64,000 nucleotides of DNA from Allodiplogaster sudhausi (taxonomy: Eukaryota > Nematoda > Chromadorea > Rhabditida > Diplogasteridae), in assembly GCA_945643635.1 (NCBI GenBank), contig CALZFC010000080.1:1790001-1854000 (forward strand), written 5' to 3'. The notes below the pieces were generated by a model. That model was not told where the DNA came from. It worked only from the letters and a program-made list of their open reading frames with translations, and did not search any database. This document shows, one piece after another, positions 42,481-54,936 of this stretch. The position numbers and the translations under genes were made by a program. Every line of letters starts with the position of its first letter. The stretch's first letter is position 1.

Positions 42481-43631
42481 TCTGATTCAGCATCATTATC
42501 ATCAGCTTGTACAACATCATTTCAATAAAAGACTAAGATAAATCAACTTCTATACATGATGAATAAAGCAACGCAGTAAAAAAAGAAATGAATAAAGCAA
42601 AATAGTAAAAAATGTGGCAGTTAATTATTTGCACGGCGCACGGCACACGCCGCACGTCATTAAAAAGTGATTAATTGCACGGCGCACGGCACAGTGACAG
42701 AATAAGAAATGAGAAGAAAGAAAAGAAAGGACAGAAGACAAGGAGAAAGAGAAGAAAGCACACTCTCCACTTATCTCTCTTTCTCTCCTCTCCTCGAATC
42801 TGAATTTCTCCGGGAATCTACAAGTTAGAGAAAAAGTGCAGGATAAGTAAATGGAGCTGTGGAGGGCCGTTCTGCTCAAGCACTGCTCCGAGAGAGTCGA
42901 CGAGGAATTCCGGAGCAACAATTCTTTATCAAACGGACTGTTTCCCTCTTTCTTCCTTCGAGAGCCTCGCCGTCTGAATTCTCAAATATCTCATAGCTGC
43001 TCAGATTATATGATTGCAGGTTAACTATCTTTCTCTGTGTCATGTTTCCCTACACACTACCTTTCTCATTTCCTTATTTGGTTGTTCCTTTTTATTATAG
43101 TGTGAGAAGAGGGAGTAATGGAAGAAAGAAAATAGACAAAGAGAGTAAAATAGCGAGAAAAAACTACTATAAACCTACTGAACACGATAAAAACCCCAGC
43201 CAAGAAAAAAAATTTGGCGTGTGGCGTGCAAAAAATACCTACCAATTGCGTGCGGCGTGTGGCGTGTGGCGTGTAAAATGTTAATTGCCAAAATGCTACA
43301 ATTTTCAACAGCAGGCCGTAAGTTATCGTAGGCATTTATTCATCAATGTCTACGATACCTAAATACACTTTTAATTAGAAGTATCCATAAATCAGCTGCT
43401 GAATTTGCACTCTTTTCTGTTAAGTTCTTTTAAATATTCTTTTATATTTTAATATTTGTCCCACCTTGTCTGTCGGCGTCTGATAAGGAGAGTTCTTGAA
43501 TAGTTGGCAATCTTCCGTGCGATATCCTTTTTTTTTCTTATGTCTGATTGTGTTTTAATTTTCCGTCTTTGTTTTTGTGCGAGCATGAACTTATGCAAAC
43601 TTCTAGAAAGGTGGTGGGCTTTTCTCCCTTT
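42481..43631. other. Divergent region SUPT3H / NADAR gene, with GC-rich short repeats
   Basis: Two places carry interspersed GCACGGCGCACGGCACA-type repeats (42630-42690) and their GGCGTGTGGCGTGT complements (43210-43280), in inverted orientation about 580 bases apart. A plus-strand frame at 42851-43019 (MELWRAVLLKHCSERVDEEF) looks coding-like and may be a first exon, but its phase does not join the NADAR exon. An acceptor at 43607 (TTCTAG) lies 24 bases before the NADAR ATG and could be a 5' UTR intron or spliced-leader site. Confidence 0.5.
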
Positions 43632-45735
43632 ATGTCGACGCCAGCGACATTCAAACGAATGGAAGCATCGAAGAAGCGACGGGGCGCCTACCAGGACCAC
43701 TCGCTGAGCGGCCGCGGAGGCGGCTATTTCAATGGCGCCAGCGGCGGTTACAACGGCTACTGGGGCGCACCCGCAGGACCAGTGGCAGGCGCGATGCCCA
43801 TGATCGACAGCTGGCGCAGCCAGGCATGACTTTTATGTCCCGAAACGCTTTTTTGCTTATTCAAATTGAACTTGTGAGGCTATATTTTGTATGGCACGAC
43901 CAAGTTTCTTCCCATTTGCAAGTGGATTCCGTTTAGCCATCCTTTCGATATAGCATGAGCGGAAAAATTCAGCTCACCTCATTCATTTGACAGGTTGCAT
44001 TCCGTTGTCGCTTTCTATAGTTTTCTTTTTAAGGTATCTCAGCAGCAGCCCGTTTGGTCTGACGACTTCACGGCGGACGTGGACAACATTGGCTTTGAAC
44101 AGCCAAGCCAGCGCCAGCTCATGTATCCTGCGGAAATCAAGACGTCTTCTTCTATGATGGTAATTGGCTCACGCTCTGCTCCCATCATATTCAAATTGAA
44201 ATTTTGATTCCATAATTGATTGATTGACGAGGATGTGATTTCTGTCTTGATTATATCCTTCTTGAGAACCGTGCTGCTACGGTGAAGAAGTCCGTCTCTG
44301 CTATGGTAATTTGGACGTCTTTGCTTTGAGTCGACTTGTAGAGATCTCTCTTCAGTCATTCTTAGAAGACATTCTTTGTATGAGAAGGAATTGGATGTGG
44401 ACGGTGATATTCTTATGCTCTTTAAGAACCCTGCTGCTGCGGTTGCTGCGGCCACTTCGGCCGCTCCCGAAACCATGGAGTTTACCATCTCGCCGTCAAA
44501 TGTTGTCTGCTTCTCAGGCCGTCGCCACTTCCTCAGTACCATGTTTATGGTGAGAGAGAGAGAGAGTGGTGATCGAATATCTGAATAGATCCTCCTTATT
44601 TCAGAGCCGAATTGTCATAGGTGGCCACTTTTATCCGTCTGTCGAGCATTACTATCAGGTATATACTTTTTCAAACTTATTGCTTATATTATACATTGCT
44701 AAATAGTTATATTTGAATATATTTTACGAACATATCGTTGCCTCCATTACTGTAATTGCAGGCGTGCAAGTTGTACACGCTGGTGGGTGCAGCATTCGCT
44801 GCTCGTCTCTCCCGTGTGGAGGACCCCATTCAGTGCAAGACGGAGACTAGGAACATGCTTCGTAACATTGTCTCCAAGAAGCAGGCATCTACTTTATTCA
44901 TTATCATTTTAAAGATATCACTTTGATCTTTATTTTTTGTTTGAGATGATTATTCGAGAGGAAATACTTACATTAATTTGTTTTCAGCTCGATGAGTGGA
45001 AGACGAAACAGGCGCCGGAGATTCTGCTGTACGCTCTGCTGCACAAGTTCAAGCAGAATCGAGGGTTGATGAAGAGACTCCTCGATTCGGGGGACAGCAT
45101 CCTCGCGCACAGCTATGACAAGTATACTCTTGCCTTTTTCTCCCTCCCCCTTCACTTTATTCTACTTGATGGAGAAAGAAGGCATGCCTCCTTGTTTCTC
45201 AAGTAACTGCTATTTTATCTGAATTTATCTTGTTCGTTGGTTTTCCTGCTGCGCTGCCAAATATGAGGGAGTAACTTATTAAACCCCTGCCTAGGGACAA
45301 TGTCTATGCGACGGGATGTAAGGATGACGAACTAAAAAAGTGGATGGCTGAACACGATGGTCAAGTCTATGAGGTGAGTTTGAGGTGGTGAAGAATAATT
45401 ATTCCTGAAAACGAAATTTTTTGAATAGCTGCTAGCTCAGCCTCGGTTTTAAGCGGTGAATGCCTTTTGCAGATCCCGAGAAACATCGCAATGAACGACC
45501 TTCAGATGAAGGCTCCGACTCTTGGAAAGGGCAAGAACATCCTCGGCATTCTGCTCATGCAGGTTAGAACTGAAGCAGTATTCTGCTTGTTTCCCCCGAG
45601 GAGGTTGTGCAGGGTGGAGACTGTTTCGCAAGCAAGAGGCTGGCTGTTGTTGAGGTGCGCGAGGTTTGCCGTGGCGGAAGCGAGAAGGCCGACCCCCACA
45701 TTCTACAGACTTTCAAGCAGATCGCCACTCAGTGA
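43632..45735 (+). CDS. NADAR-domain protein (YbiA/DUF1768 family) with Gly-rich N-terminus
   Basis: NADAR domains are linked to ADP-ribose derivatives; bacterial YbiA is an N-glycosidase acting on riboflavin-pathway intermediates. Ten exons in phase: 43632-43823, 44043-44159, 44267-44305, 44427-44549, 44605-44658, 44762-44884, 44988-45121, 45295-45373, 45473-45562, 45655-45735; about 343 residues. Residues 1-64 are basic then Gly/Tyr-rich (GRGGGYFNGASGGYNGYWG). The NADAR domain (about 135-343) shows FYPSVEHYYQACKL, ILAHSYDKDNVYATG, LKKWMAEHDGQVYE and KGKNILGILLMQVRE, matching the conserved E.YYQ, W/YG and GxNxLGxxLMxVR blocks. Introns 1 and 6 start with GC (CAG|GCAT); exons 3 and 10 use TTGAG acceptors. 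Exons 3 and 4 start alike (AACC.TGCTGCT) and may be a duplicated exon; their boundaries are tentative. AATAAA at 46037. Confidence 0.82.
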
Positions 45736-46143
45736 TTCTTCGCATTCCTTTGCGGGTACTAGCATTTGATGCGGGAGAAGAGGAACTCAAAGTTGTTAAA
45801 GACCCATCGCAAAGCGATTATAGTAACTATTCTCAGAATATTCTCGCTTCCAGTCGTTGGTGTCATGTCTTCTCTTGTTCTCTTTTGTGCTCAACCTGTG
45901 CGAGCATTAGTTATATTACTTTTCAAGCCGCTATAAACTTATCATCTCAGTCGTGTTTTGTTTTGAATATGTTCTGACTCTCCAATTACTGCAATGTCCA
46001 CGTTCTACAATTCCAATTGCTAGTAATAATTTATTGAATAAAACATGTTTCAAAACCCAAGCATACCCATATACAGCTCAAAGCAAACAGTCAAGTCAAG
46101 TGAAAGGACATCGGTGAATGGCGCAGACCTATGGAGATCTTAA
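45736..46143. other. 3' flank of the NADAR gene
   Basis: AT-rich untranslated sequence with AATAAA at 46037-46042. The fold-back element begins at the TTAA at 46140. Confidence 0.7.
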
Positions 46144-47107
46144 GAGAGCCTCTCTGTAAGGATCAAGCAGCCCTCCATAGGGGCCTGCCCCGGGGTAAAA
46201 ATTTTTGATTTGGCTATTCAAAATTTAAACAGGGGTACCTCTGCACACTATGAAGAAAATTAGAAGGTCAATTTTGTTATAAATTTTTTTTCCTTGATTG
46301 GGCATGCAAAAGTAGGGGAAAAGTTTAAGTGCACATAACTTTCTTTAACATCAATATTTCTCAATTTTCTTTTTTTTTATTGGCATCATCGTTGGATTCT
46401 AAACAAAAGCTGCCCAGATGTTTCAGTCAACTATTTCATTTTCACATCGAAAAATTACTTTTATTATTTGAATTTGACGGTTAAATACCTTATACTCATT
46501 TGTGTGTGGGTGTTATATCTCAAAAGGTAGAGCATTAAAAACTGTATAACATATATTCTTTTCATTGGGTGTAGAGGTCCTCAAGGGGGGAAAACATAGG
46601 CTCGAATAGGCGTACCTCGGAGACGGGGGATTCAAGGGATGAGTGAAAAAGAAGTTAAATTCTTGTTGTAACATAAAATGAATCATTTCATTCGATTCAG
46701 CTTGTTCCTTTTCATAAAATCTCCCTACAAAAATTTCATAAAAATATCAATTTAAATGAAAATAACGCATTTTTCGATTTTTCTGCAATTGTCAGAAAAT
46801 GACCTAAAACTATTCAAAGCGCTGTATTTTCAATGTTTTCAGCGAGAACAGAATGCGGATAATACTGTTCAGTACGCGACAAAATTCTCTACATCATACA
46901 TCCATCACATCTGGATAGGGCGTCCCCACCAATGACAGTATCGATTTTCCAATGGCGGTCGCGTCAAAAATGACAGATCCGCATTTTCCAACTTTTCGTG
47001 CAATCTTAATGTTTCGTACTCATCCAATGCATCATTCTGCTCCACGGAGCACACTAAGGTCAGAATCGATGTTTGTTTTGCAGATTTCCCGTGGTAAAAG
47101 CCCGCAA

Positions 47108-47162
47108 AAGGGTTTGCACGCGCGCGGATTTGAACCCGCGACCCATGACATTCGACGTGCAC
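47108..47162 (-). repeat. tRNA-like segment, left arm of the fold-back element
   Basis: Mirror copy of the tRNA-like segment at 47823 on the other strand, with the B-box-like GGTTCAAATCC in reverse complement. See that entry for the reading. Confidence 0.4.
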
Positions 47163-47822
47163 AACCAATTGGCGAAAATGACATAAAAAAATTCATTTCT
47201 GGAAAATCCTAAAACCAATCTTAAAGGTTGACATAAAAAAGTAGATCAAACAATCTATACATCATAACGTGATGTATGGGATAGTTGTTCGCCTTCGCGA
47301 AACCTATCGAATGGCATATAACATGTGGCGATAAGTTCAATCCGCGAGCAATAACAGCCGCGAAAATGTCCCCCTAAAATATTGACTTTTCAACGGATTC
47401 CAGGGCTCTTTTTCGGTACTCCAGCCGAGTAGCAAATAGTGCCTGATAAATAATGTCCTCTCTATGAGTATGAGTACCGAAAAAGTGCCCTGAACTCCTT
47501 TGGGAAGTCAATTTGTTGGTGATACCTTACCGCGGCAGTTATTGCTCGCGGATTGAACTTATCGCCACATGTTATATGCCATTCGATAGCTTTCGCGAAA
47601 ACGAACAACTAACCCATACATCACGCTTTGATGTTTAGATTGTTTGATCTACTTTTTTATGTTCGAATATTTTGGCCACTTATTTGGCTTTGCTGCCAAT
47701 TTACACTTTTTGGCGGATATATTTATTTCGATAGAGCGCAAAAATAGCTATCGGTTGATAGGTCAACCTTTAAGATTGGTTTTAGCATTTTCCAGAAATG
47801 AATTTTTTTATGTCATTTTCGC

Positions 47823-47880
47823 CAATTGGTTGTGCACGTCGAATGTCATGGGTCGCGGGTTCAAATCCGCGCGCGTGCAA
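47823..47880 (+). repeat. tRNA-like segment, right arm of the fold-back element
   Basis: Reads CAATTGGTT, then a region like an anticodon arm, then GTCGCGGGTTCAAATCCGCG. The last part forms a 5-bp stem (CGCGG/CCGCG) around GTTCAAAT and matches the polymerase III B box GGTTCAAATCC. It looks tRNA-derived, but I cannot fold a full cloverleaf with an acceptor stem, so it is not called a tRNA gene. Confidence 0.45.
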
Positions 47881-48086
47881 ACCCTTTTGCGGGCTTTTAC
47901 CACGGGAAATCTGCAAAACAAACATCGATTCTGACCTTAGTGTGCTTCGTGGAGCAGAATGATGCATTGGATGAGTACGAAACATTAAGATTGCACGAAA
48001 AGTTGGAAAATGCGGATCTGTCAGTTTTGACGCGACCGCCATAGGAAAATCGATACTGTCATTGGTGGGGACGCCCTATCCAGATG

Positions 48087-48419
48087 CACGGGCCTCCAGC
48101 CAGTGCAAAAACGCTCGGTCATAACGCGACCCAACGACGTACCGTACCCTCACGCGTTGCGGCTGAAATGGGCTGCTACGCAGACCAGTTCGGAAGGTCA
48201 AAATGACCATGTTAGAGCAAAAAATATGAATTTTCCGAAGTCTCGAACGGAATAGCCTTAGAGAATTTAGTTTTTATACGGAAATACCGCGAAACTACGG
48301 TAATATATACACCGTATGCTATTTTTAAATATCCCGCGGTTTTAACGTTCATTCAAATACTGAGTATCGTGGTAGCTACCCAAATTCTTGCAGCAAGCCG
48401 CGCGGTTTGGAGGGCCGTG
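48087..48419. mobile_element. 333-bp MITE nested in the fold-back right arm
   Basis: Ends are CACGGGCCTCCA and TGGAGGGCCGTG, inverted with one mismatch. It is flanked by CAGATG at 48081-48086 and 48420-48425. The left arm of the host element has the uninterrupted sequence (around 46905-46917) with a single CAGATG, so the empty site is visible in the same window. No coding frame. Confidence 0.88.
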
Positions 48420-48960
48420 CAGATGTAATGGATGTATGATGTATAGAATTTTGTCGCGTACTGAAGAGTATTATCCACATTCAATTCTCGCTGAAAACAT
48501 TAAAAATACAGCGCTTTGAATCGTTTTAGGTCATTTTTTGACAATTGCAGAAAAATCGAAAAATGCGTTATTTTCATGGAAATTGATTTTTTATGAAATT
48601 TTTGTAGGGAGATTTTATGAAAAGGAACAAGCTGAATCGAATGAAATGAGTCATTTTATGTTACAACAAGAATTTAACTTCTCTTTAACGCATCCCTTGA
48701 ATCCCACATCTCCGAGGTACGCCTATTCGAGCCTATGTTTTCCCCCCTTGGGGACCTCTACACCCAATGAAAAGAATATATGTTATACAGTTTTTAATGC
48801 TCTACATTTTGAGATATAACACCCACACACAAATGAGTATAAGGTATTTAACCGTCAAATTCAAATATTGAAAGTAATTTTTCGATGTGAAAATGAAATA
48901 GTTGACTGAAACATCTGGGCAGTTTTTGTTTAGAATCCAACGATGATGCCAATAAAAAAA

Positions 48961-49048
48961 TACGTCTATTCATAAAATACACATACTTTCAACTGTTCAC
49001 ACACAGATACGTCTATTCATAAAATATACATACTTTCAACTGTTCACA
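48961..49048. repeat. Tandem pair of about 44 bp
   Basis: TACGTCTATTCATAAAATA followed by CATACTTTCAACTGTTCACA occurs twice in a row in the outer right arm of the fold-back element; it is absent from the left arm. Confidence 0.85.
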
Positions 49049-49234
49049 GAAAATTTTTTTTTGAAAAATCTTGCTAATGGGGCCCTGTGCCATGCCTGAC
49101 TATGTTTTCATACTCGAAATCCAAGATCTGGATCTGGGGCAGGCCCTACTGGAGGCATACAGAGAGGCTCTCTTAAATAGAAATTCGAATATAGTGAAGT
49201 GAACTTGGTTAGAAAGTACGCAGGTTATGATAGA

Positions 49235-49844
<610 letters not shown>

Positions 49845-50194
49845 AGCTTAGACTCTGCAGAGAAGTAAGCACACAAAGTAGCAAGCACAACAACTGAAAT
49901 GGCCAAAATGAACGCACGAAACCAGATCAAAACTACAAACGCGTCAATGGTTCTGCCCTAGCTTTCTTTCATTTGGCAAGTGTGTCGTTGGCCACGCCCA
50001 CTTCTCTTCGTCGGCTATTGGCTGACTGATGGGCGGTGCTAGCACCACGTGTGCGAGTATAAGAGGGAGATCTGGAAAGAGGCTCTCATTGTCCATTCGA
50101 AGAACTGCTTCGTTTTTCTTTGTTCCTTCGTAGTTGTGTGCAAATGTCCGTGAATAGCTGAGTTTGTGTCTACTTCAGCCAGCACTGTTCGATA
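49845..50194. promoter_or_regulatory. Shared H2A/H2B divergent promoter region
   Basis: Contains TATAAG at 50058-50063 (137 bases before the H2B ATG), ATTGG (CCAAT in reverse) at 50017-50021, and a CACGTG at 50046. This arrangement is typical of paired core histone genes. Transcription starts are inferred only. Confidence 0.6.
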
Positions 50195-50798
<604 letters not shown>

Positions 50799-51427
50799 AG
50801 AGCCGCGGAAAGGCAGCTGTGTTACTCGGCCCGACTACTCCATCTTTTTATATTGCCCAAGATCTCGGGGGGCCTTATATGTTTTGTTTTACTTTGCACC
50901 TTATTTATTTCAACTATTACTCTTGTACATAAAAGATACATAAGTCGAATTTTACTGCTGCATATATAATATAATTGAAACAGATACATAATTTTAAGCT
51001 CCTGCACGATATTGTTTTAATGTGAGCATTGATCGGGATAGTCAAGTGGGCTTGCTAGTGAACGAGGGTGATTACTCGTTTTATCGCCACATACCAGCTC
51101 GGGTCGAACGCTGCCTAAACAGTTTTAATGTCATTACTTACATCCCCTCAGCCCCACATTTCCACGGCCATATTGTCGCAGTTCCAAAGTACAACGCAAA
51201 ATTACTTTCCCTTGATGCAATCGATTGGAATGTACAGTGAATATGCCTACAATGTACAATTTTATTCGCAAGTATTGAATGTACACACCAGCAAACGGTG
51301 AGAGATCTCAGAGAACAAAAGAATTACAGGTAAATAATCTCAAAATATAAAACGTCAGTCGGTTTTGAACAGTAACGGGGTAAATATTAACGGGTAGATG
51401 AGTGAATGAGTGGACCAGGAAACGGGC
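50799..51427. other. Convergent region between H2B and H4
   Basis: AT-rich. An open frame at 51022-51240 (HIPARVERCLNSFNVITYIP) begins with GTG and has no splice support; I leave it uncalled. No stem-loop for either histone was seen. Confidence 0.5.
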
Positions 51428-52384
<957 letters not shown>

Positions 52385-52960
52385 ATGGACTCTGAGTTGT
52401 GCGAATTCCTTGCCGGGGATGCACTGGCGAAGATCAAGCCGCGCTTCTCTTCTGATGTCATCTCTCTGCTGGCGGGGGACGTGGGCCCTTTCGAGGCAGG
52501 GATGCCCGTGACTGTGCCCCTTTGGTTGGCTGTCGATCTACGTCTCCGTCAGAAGTGCGAGATAGTGCCGCCTGACTTCCTGGCGGTCGACGAGCTGAAG
52601 AAGTTGCTGGCGGCGGAGCGGGAGGCGGCCGGCTTGGCTCCTCTTCCGGAAGCCTTCTTCGAGACTGCGCATATGTTGGTGAGACACGCGAGCGAGGACC
52701 TCGTGGACGGCAGCGAGATCAAGGTGCTCGTGGCTGACATTCGAGACAAACGGCAGGCCAAGCTGAACACTTCCATTCTCGCCTTCCTCAAGGCCGGCCA
52801 CGAGAACTTCCACGCGAGAGTCGACAATGTCTCTCGATTCGAGTTGGCTGTTCTCCGTCAGCCAGTACTCGCGGTGTGCAAGGAGACCGCCAATCTCGTC
52901 GAGAATCTCCACATTGTCACGGAGAATGCTGCGAGGGCAGCCGATTCCCAGCCCTATTGA
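52385..52960 (+). CDS. GINS2: GINS complex subunit PSF2
   Basis: Subunit of the GINS tetramer, part of the CMG replicative helicase. A single uninterrupted exon of 191 residues (human 185), notable here because nearly all neighbours are split. ELCEFLAGDALAKIKPRFSS, GDVGPFEAGMPVTVPLWLAV and LRLRQKCEIVPPDFL match human [35 protein letters not shown] and KQRQKCRLLPPEW. RHASEDLVDGSEIKVLVADI and KLNTSILAFLK follow the family. The ATG at 52385 is used; the codon before it is GTG. Confidence 0.95.
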   Translation: MDSELCEFLAGDALAKIKPRFSSDVISLLAGDVGPFEAGMPVTVPLWLAVDLRLRQKCEIVPPDFLAVDELKKLLAAEREAAGLAPLPEAFFETAHMLVRHASEDLVDGSEIKVLVADIRDKRQAKLNTSILAFLKAGHENFHARVDNVSRFELAVLRQPVLAVCKETANLVENLHIVTENAARAADSQPY

Positions 52961-53157
52961 AATGACATTATTATCTGATCGGATAATGCTGCTGTCATGA
53001 TCTCTGCTTTCATATCTTTTCATTTTGCTCAATCTATATCTGCTTATTCTGCGCAGCCGTGTGACATTCGCTCTTACTGGTTTTCATATTTATCCGTCTG
53101 ATGATTATTGGTAGTTAATTTATATTGACTTTAAAATGATAAATAAATGGTTGAGGA

Positions 53158-54330
53158 ATGAGCGACTACGAGAGTGACGAGGACGACTCTCTTCTGGGTG
53201 TGGGAAGGGGAGGCAGACACAGAGCGGATTCATCCAATGCCACCTCTTCCATCAATTCTCTCCGCGTGGAATGGCAGCCGGATGACGAGGACGCCCGTGA
53301 GATGTCTCGCATTCAGGCAGAGATTGAGGAGGCAGAGAAGTTCGAGCTCACTTTCGAGGTCTCGCTTTTCTTGTATAACATTATTTTCTTGATTCGTTTG
53401 ACTATCCGTAGATATGTGCAATGGATTCTCGAGGACTTTGCCTTTCAGTTTATTTTTCACAGAGAAAAAGAACATGTTATTTCGGTTGTAGCGATGGTCG
53501 GAATGATTCTTGCTTTACAGAAAGCCGACAACAGCAGCCGTGTTGAGAGTGATGCTGATGACGATTACGCAAGTGCTTCAGCAAACGACAACAGTGGAAC
53601 TTCTTCGACCGCGGTTCGATTATCACTAGAATATACTTCAAATTTATTGCCCCACCCTCTTCTAATGGCGTGGAAGTAATTGGTATTCAGGTGCCTCCTA
53701 TCCGAATCTTCACTACTCCAGTGTTGTCTGCTCTGGAGAAGAAGAACAAGCCGATGGAGAAGAAGTCCGTGATGAACGACAAGTCTGTGGAGGAAGCAAG
53801 AAAGATCGCACCTCCTCCAGTCACTCCTCGCCCTCTTCCACTTCGCCGCCCGCGCGCCATCCATCTCAAGGAGAAGGATGACGAAGAGAAAGGGGAGGAA
53901 TCTCCTCGCAGGTCACTGTCTTCCTTCCTGCAATCAATTCTGATTCGCCCAATCTGGTTCTGGCCAAAGTGCTGCTCCTGAGCATTTTGAACCGAGCAGG
54001 GAACGAGATTTACTCATCTCGGAACGGGTTGATTGTGGAGATTTTAGAACTAATTGCGAGGAGCTTTGCTGAAACTTGTTTGATGGCTTGGGTTGAAAAG
54101 AATTCTTCTCATATCGTGATTTCATTTCCACCATAAATGCTCTTATTTTGCCTGGTTCGCTGTTTATTCTTTGTGAGTTCCTTTGAATGCCCAGGCTATT
54201 GTAGCATGAAGATGTCTTTGTTTGTAGACCCGTTGCCAAGAAGCGCAACTCGTCCGTTCTCTCCGACATCAAAGCAGCCTGGAGCAGCCCGAGTGCCAAG
54301 CGAGCTCCTCTCCAAGAGAACAACGAGTGA
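53158..54330 (+). CDS. Charged protein downstream of GINS2, unidentified
   Basis: Four exons in phase: 53158-53358, 53521-53613, 53691-53911, 54228-54330; 205 residues. It starts MSDYESDEDDSLLGVGRGGR, is acidic and Ser-rich up to about 98, then basic/Pro-rich (PPPVTPRPLPLRRPRAIHLK), and ends KKRNSSVLSDIKAAWSSPSA...LQENNE. Mostly disordered, with no membrane segment, likely nuclear. The short conserved-looking C-terminal block (SVLSDIKAAW) would be the best search handle. It starts 198 bases after the GINS2 stop on the same strand, close enough for a nematode operon. No family recognised. Confidence 0.7.
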
Positions 54331-54936
54331 GGGCAGCCTGGGCTTGCCCGCTCTTCCATCCACATTCCCCGCTTTAATTTCCCCAATTGAAGCTTCAATC
54401 CCTACATTGCGATTTCGCTTTACAATGTTACTTTGCTCCATTATCCATTTATCCCTTGCAGTTTAACTTGCGTTCTTTTCCATTAACTGTCATTCTTTTC
54501 CCTTGCAATCTTCGTTTTTCCGAACATGTTGAACATGAAAGTAGTTCTAGCCAGTTTACACGCCCTCTAAGCTTCACTAGCGAATCGGTTGATCCTCTCC
54601 AAAATGTGCATAAGATCTAATAGCAGAGAATGATGAGTTGTGTTTTTTCTTTGGTTGAGTGAACATGTTTTCGTTATTGCGAACTTCATTTGTACGGCAC
54701 TCTGCCCCTTTCCAGATCATCGTTGGCAATAAATTATACATTTAAATTCTCAAAACACGCATCAGAATGAAATTAGCTGATAATATATAAAATAACCCGA
54801 ACTTTGGATACAAAACTATTGCTGAGTTATGTGAAACAGAGGGTGGGGGAACGGCAATTGAACCTAAGGCGGGAAAGGAATAACAATCCAAAAAAATTAT
54901 CATCGATGGAAACAAATTGAGTATATTGTGGCCAGC
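54331..54936. other. Convergent 3' flanks
   Basis: Untranslated AT-rich sequence between the charged protein and PDIA6. AATAAA occurs near 54730. No gene. Confidence 0.6.

Larger units (their letters stand above)
46144..49172. mobile_element. 3.0-kb fold-back (giant inverted repeat) element flanked by TTAA
   Basis: Both ends start GAGAGCCTCTCTGTA reading inward, and each is flanked by TTAA (46140-46143 and 49173-49176), as expected for a TTAA target duplication. Almost the whole element is one palindrome centred near 47440. The left arm 46370-47356 pairs with the right arm 47530-48960, and the centre also pairs (around TTTTTCGGTACTC and GAGTACCGAAAAA). Between the terminal 50 bases and the long arms the two sides differ (46196-46370 against 48961-49120). 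The right arm carries a 333-bp MITE and an extra stretch of about 100 bases (47661-47760). No transposase frame is present, so it is non-autonomous. It ends 63 bases beyond the H2A stop codon. Confidence 0.9.

Noticed and set aside
47823..47880. A functional tRNA gene
   Set aside because: The T-arm and B box are present, but I cannot form an acceptor stem or a clean anticodon arm, and it lies in a repeated element.
46952..48044. Two near-identical peptides (about 86 residues) encoded on both strands near 47.1 and 47.9 kb
   Set aside because: They are the two arms of the fold-back palindrome read in the same frame. No start context, splicing or family supports a gene.
51022..51240. A 72-codon frame between H2B and H4
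   Set aside because: It begins with GTG, has no acceptor or partner exon, and I recognise no family.
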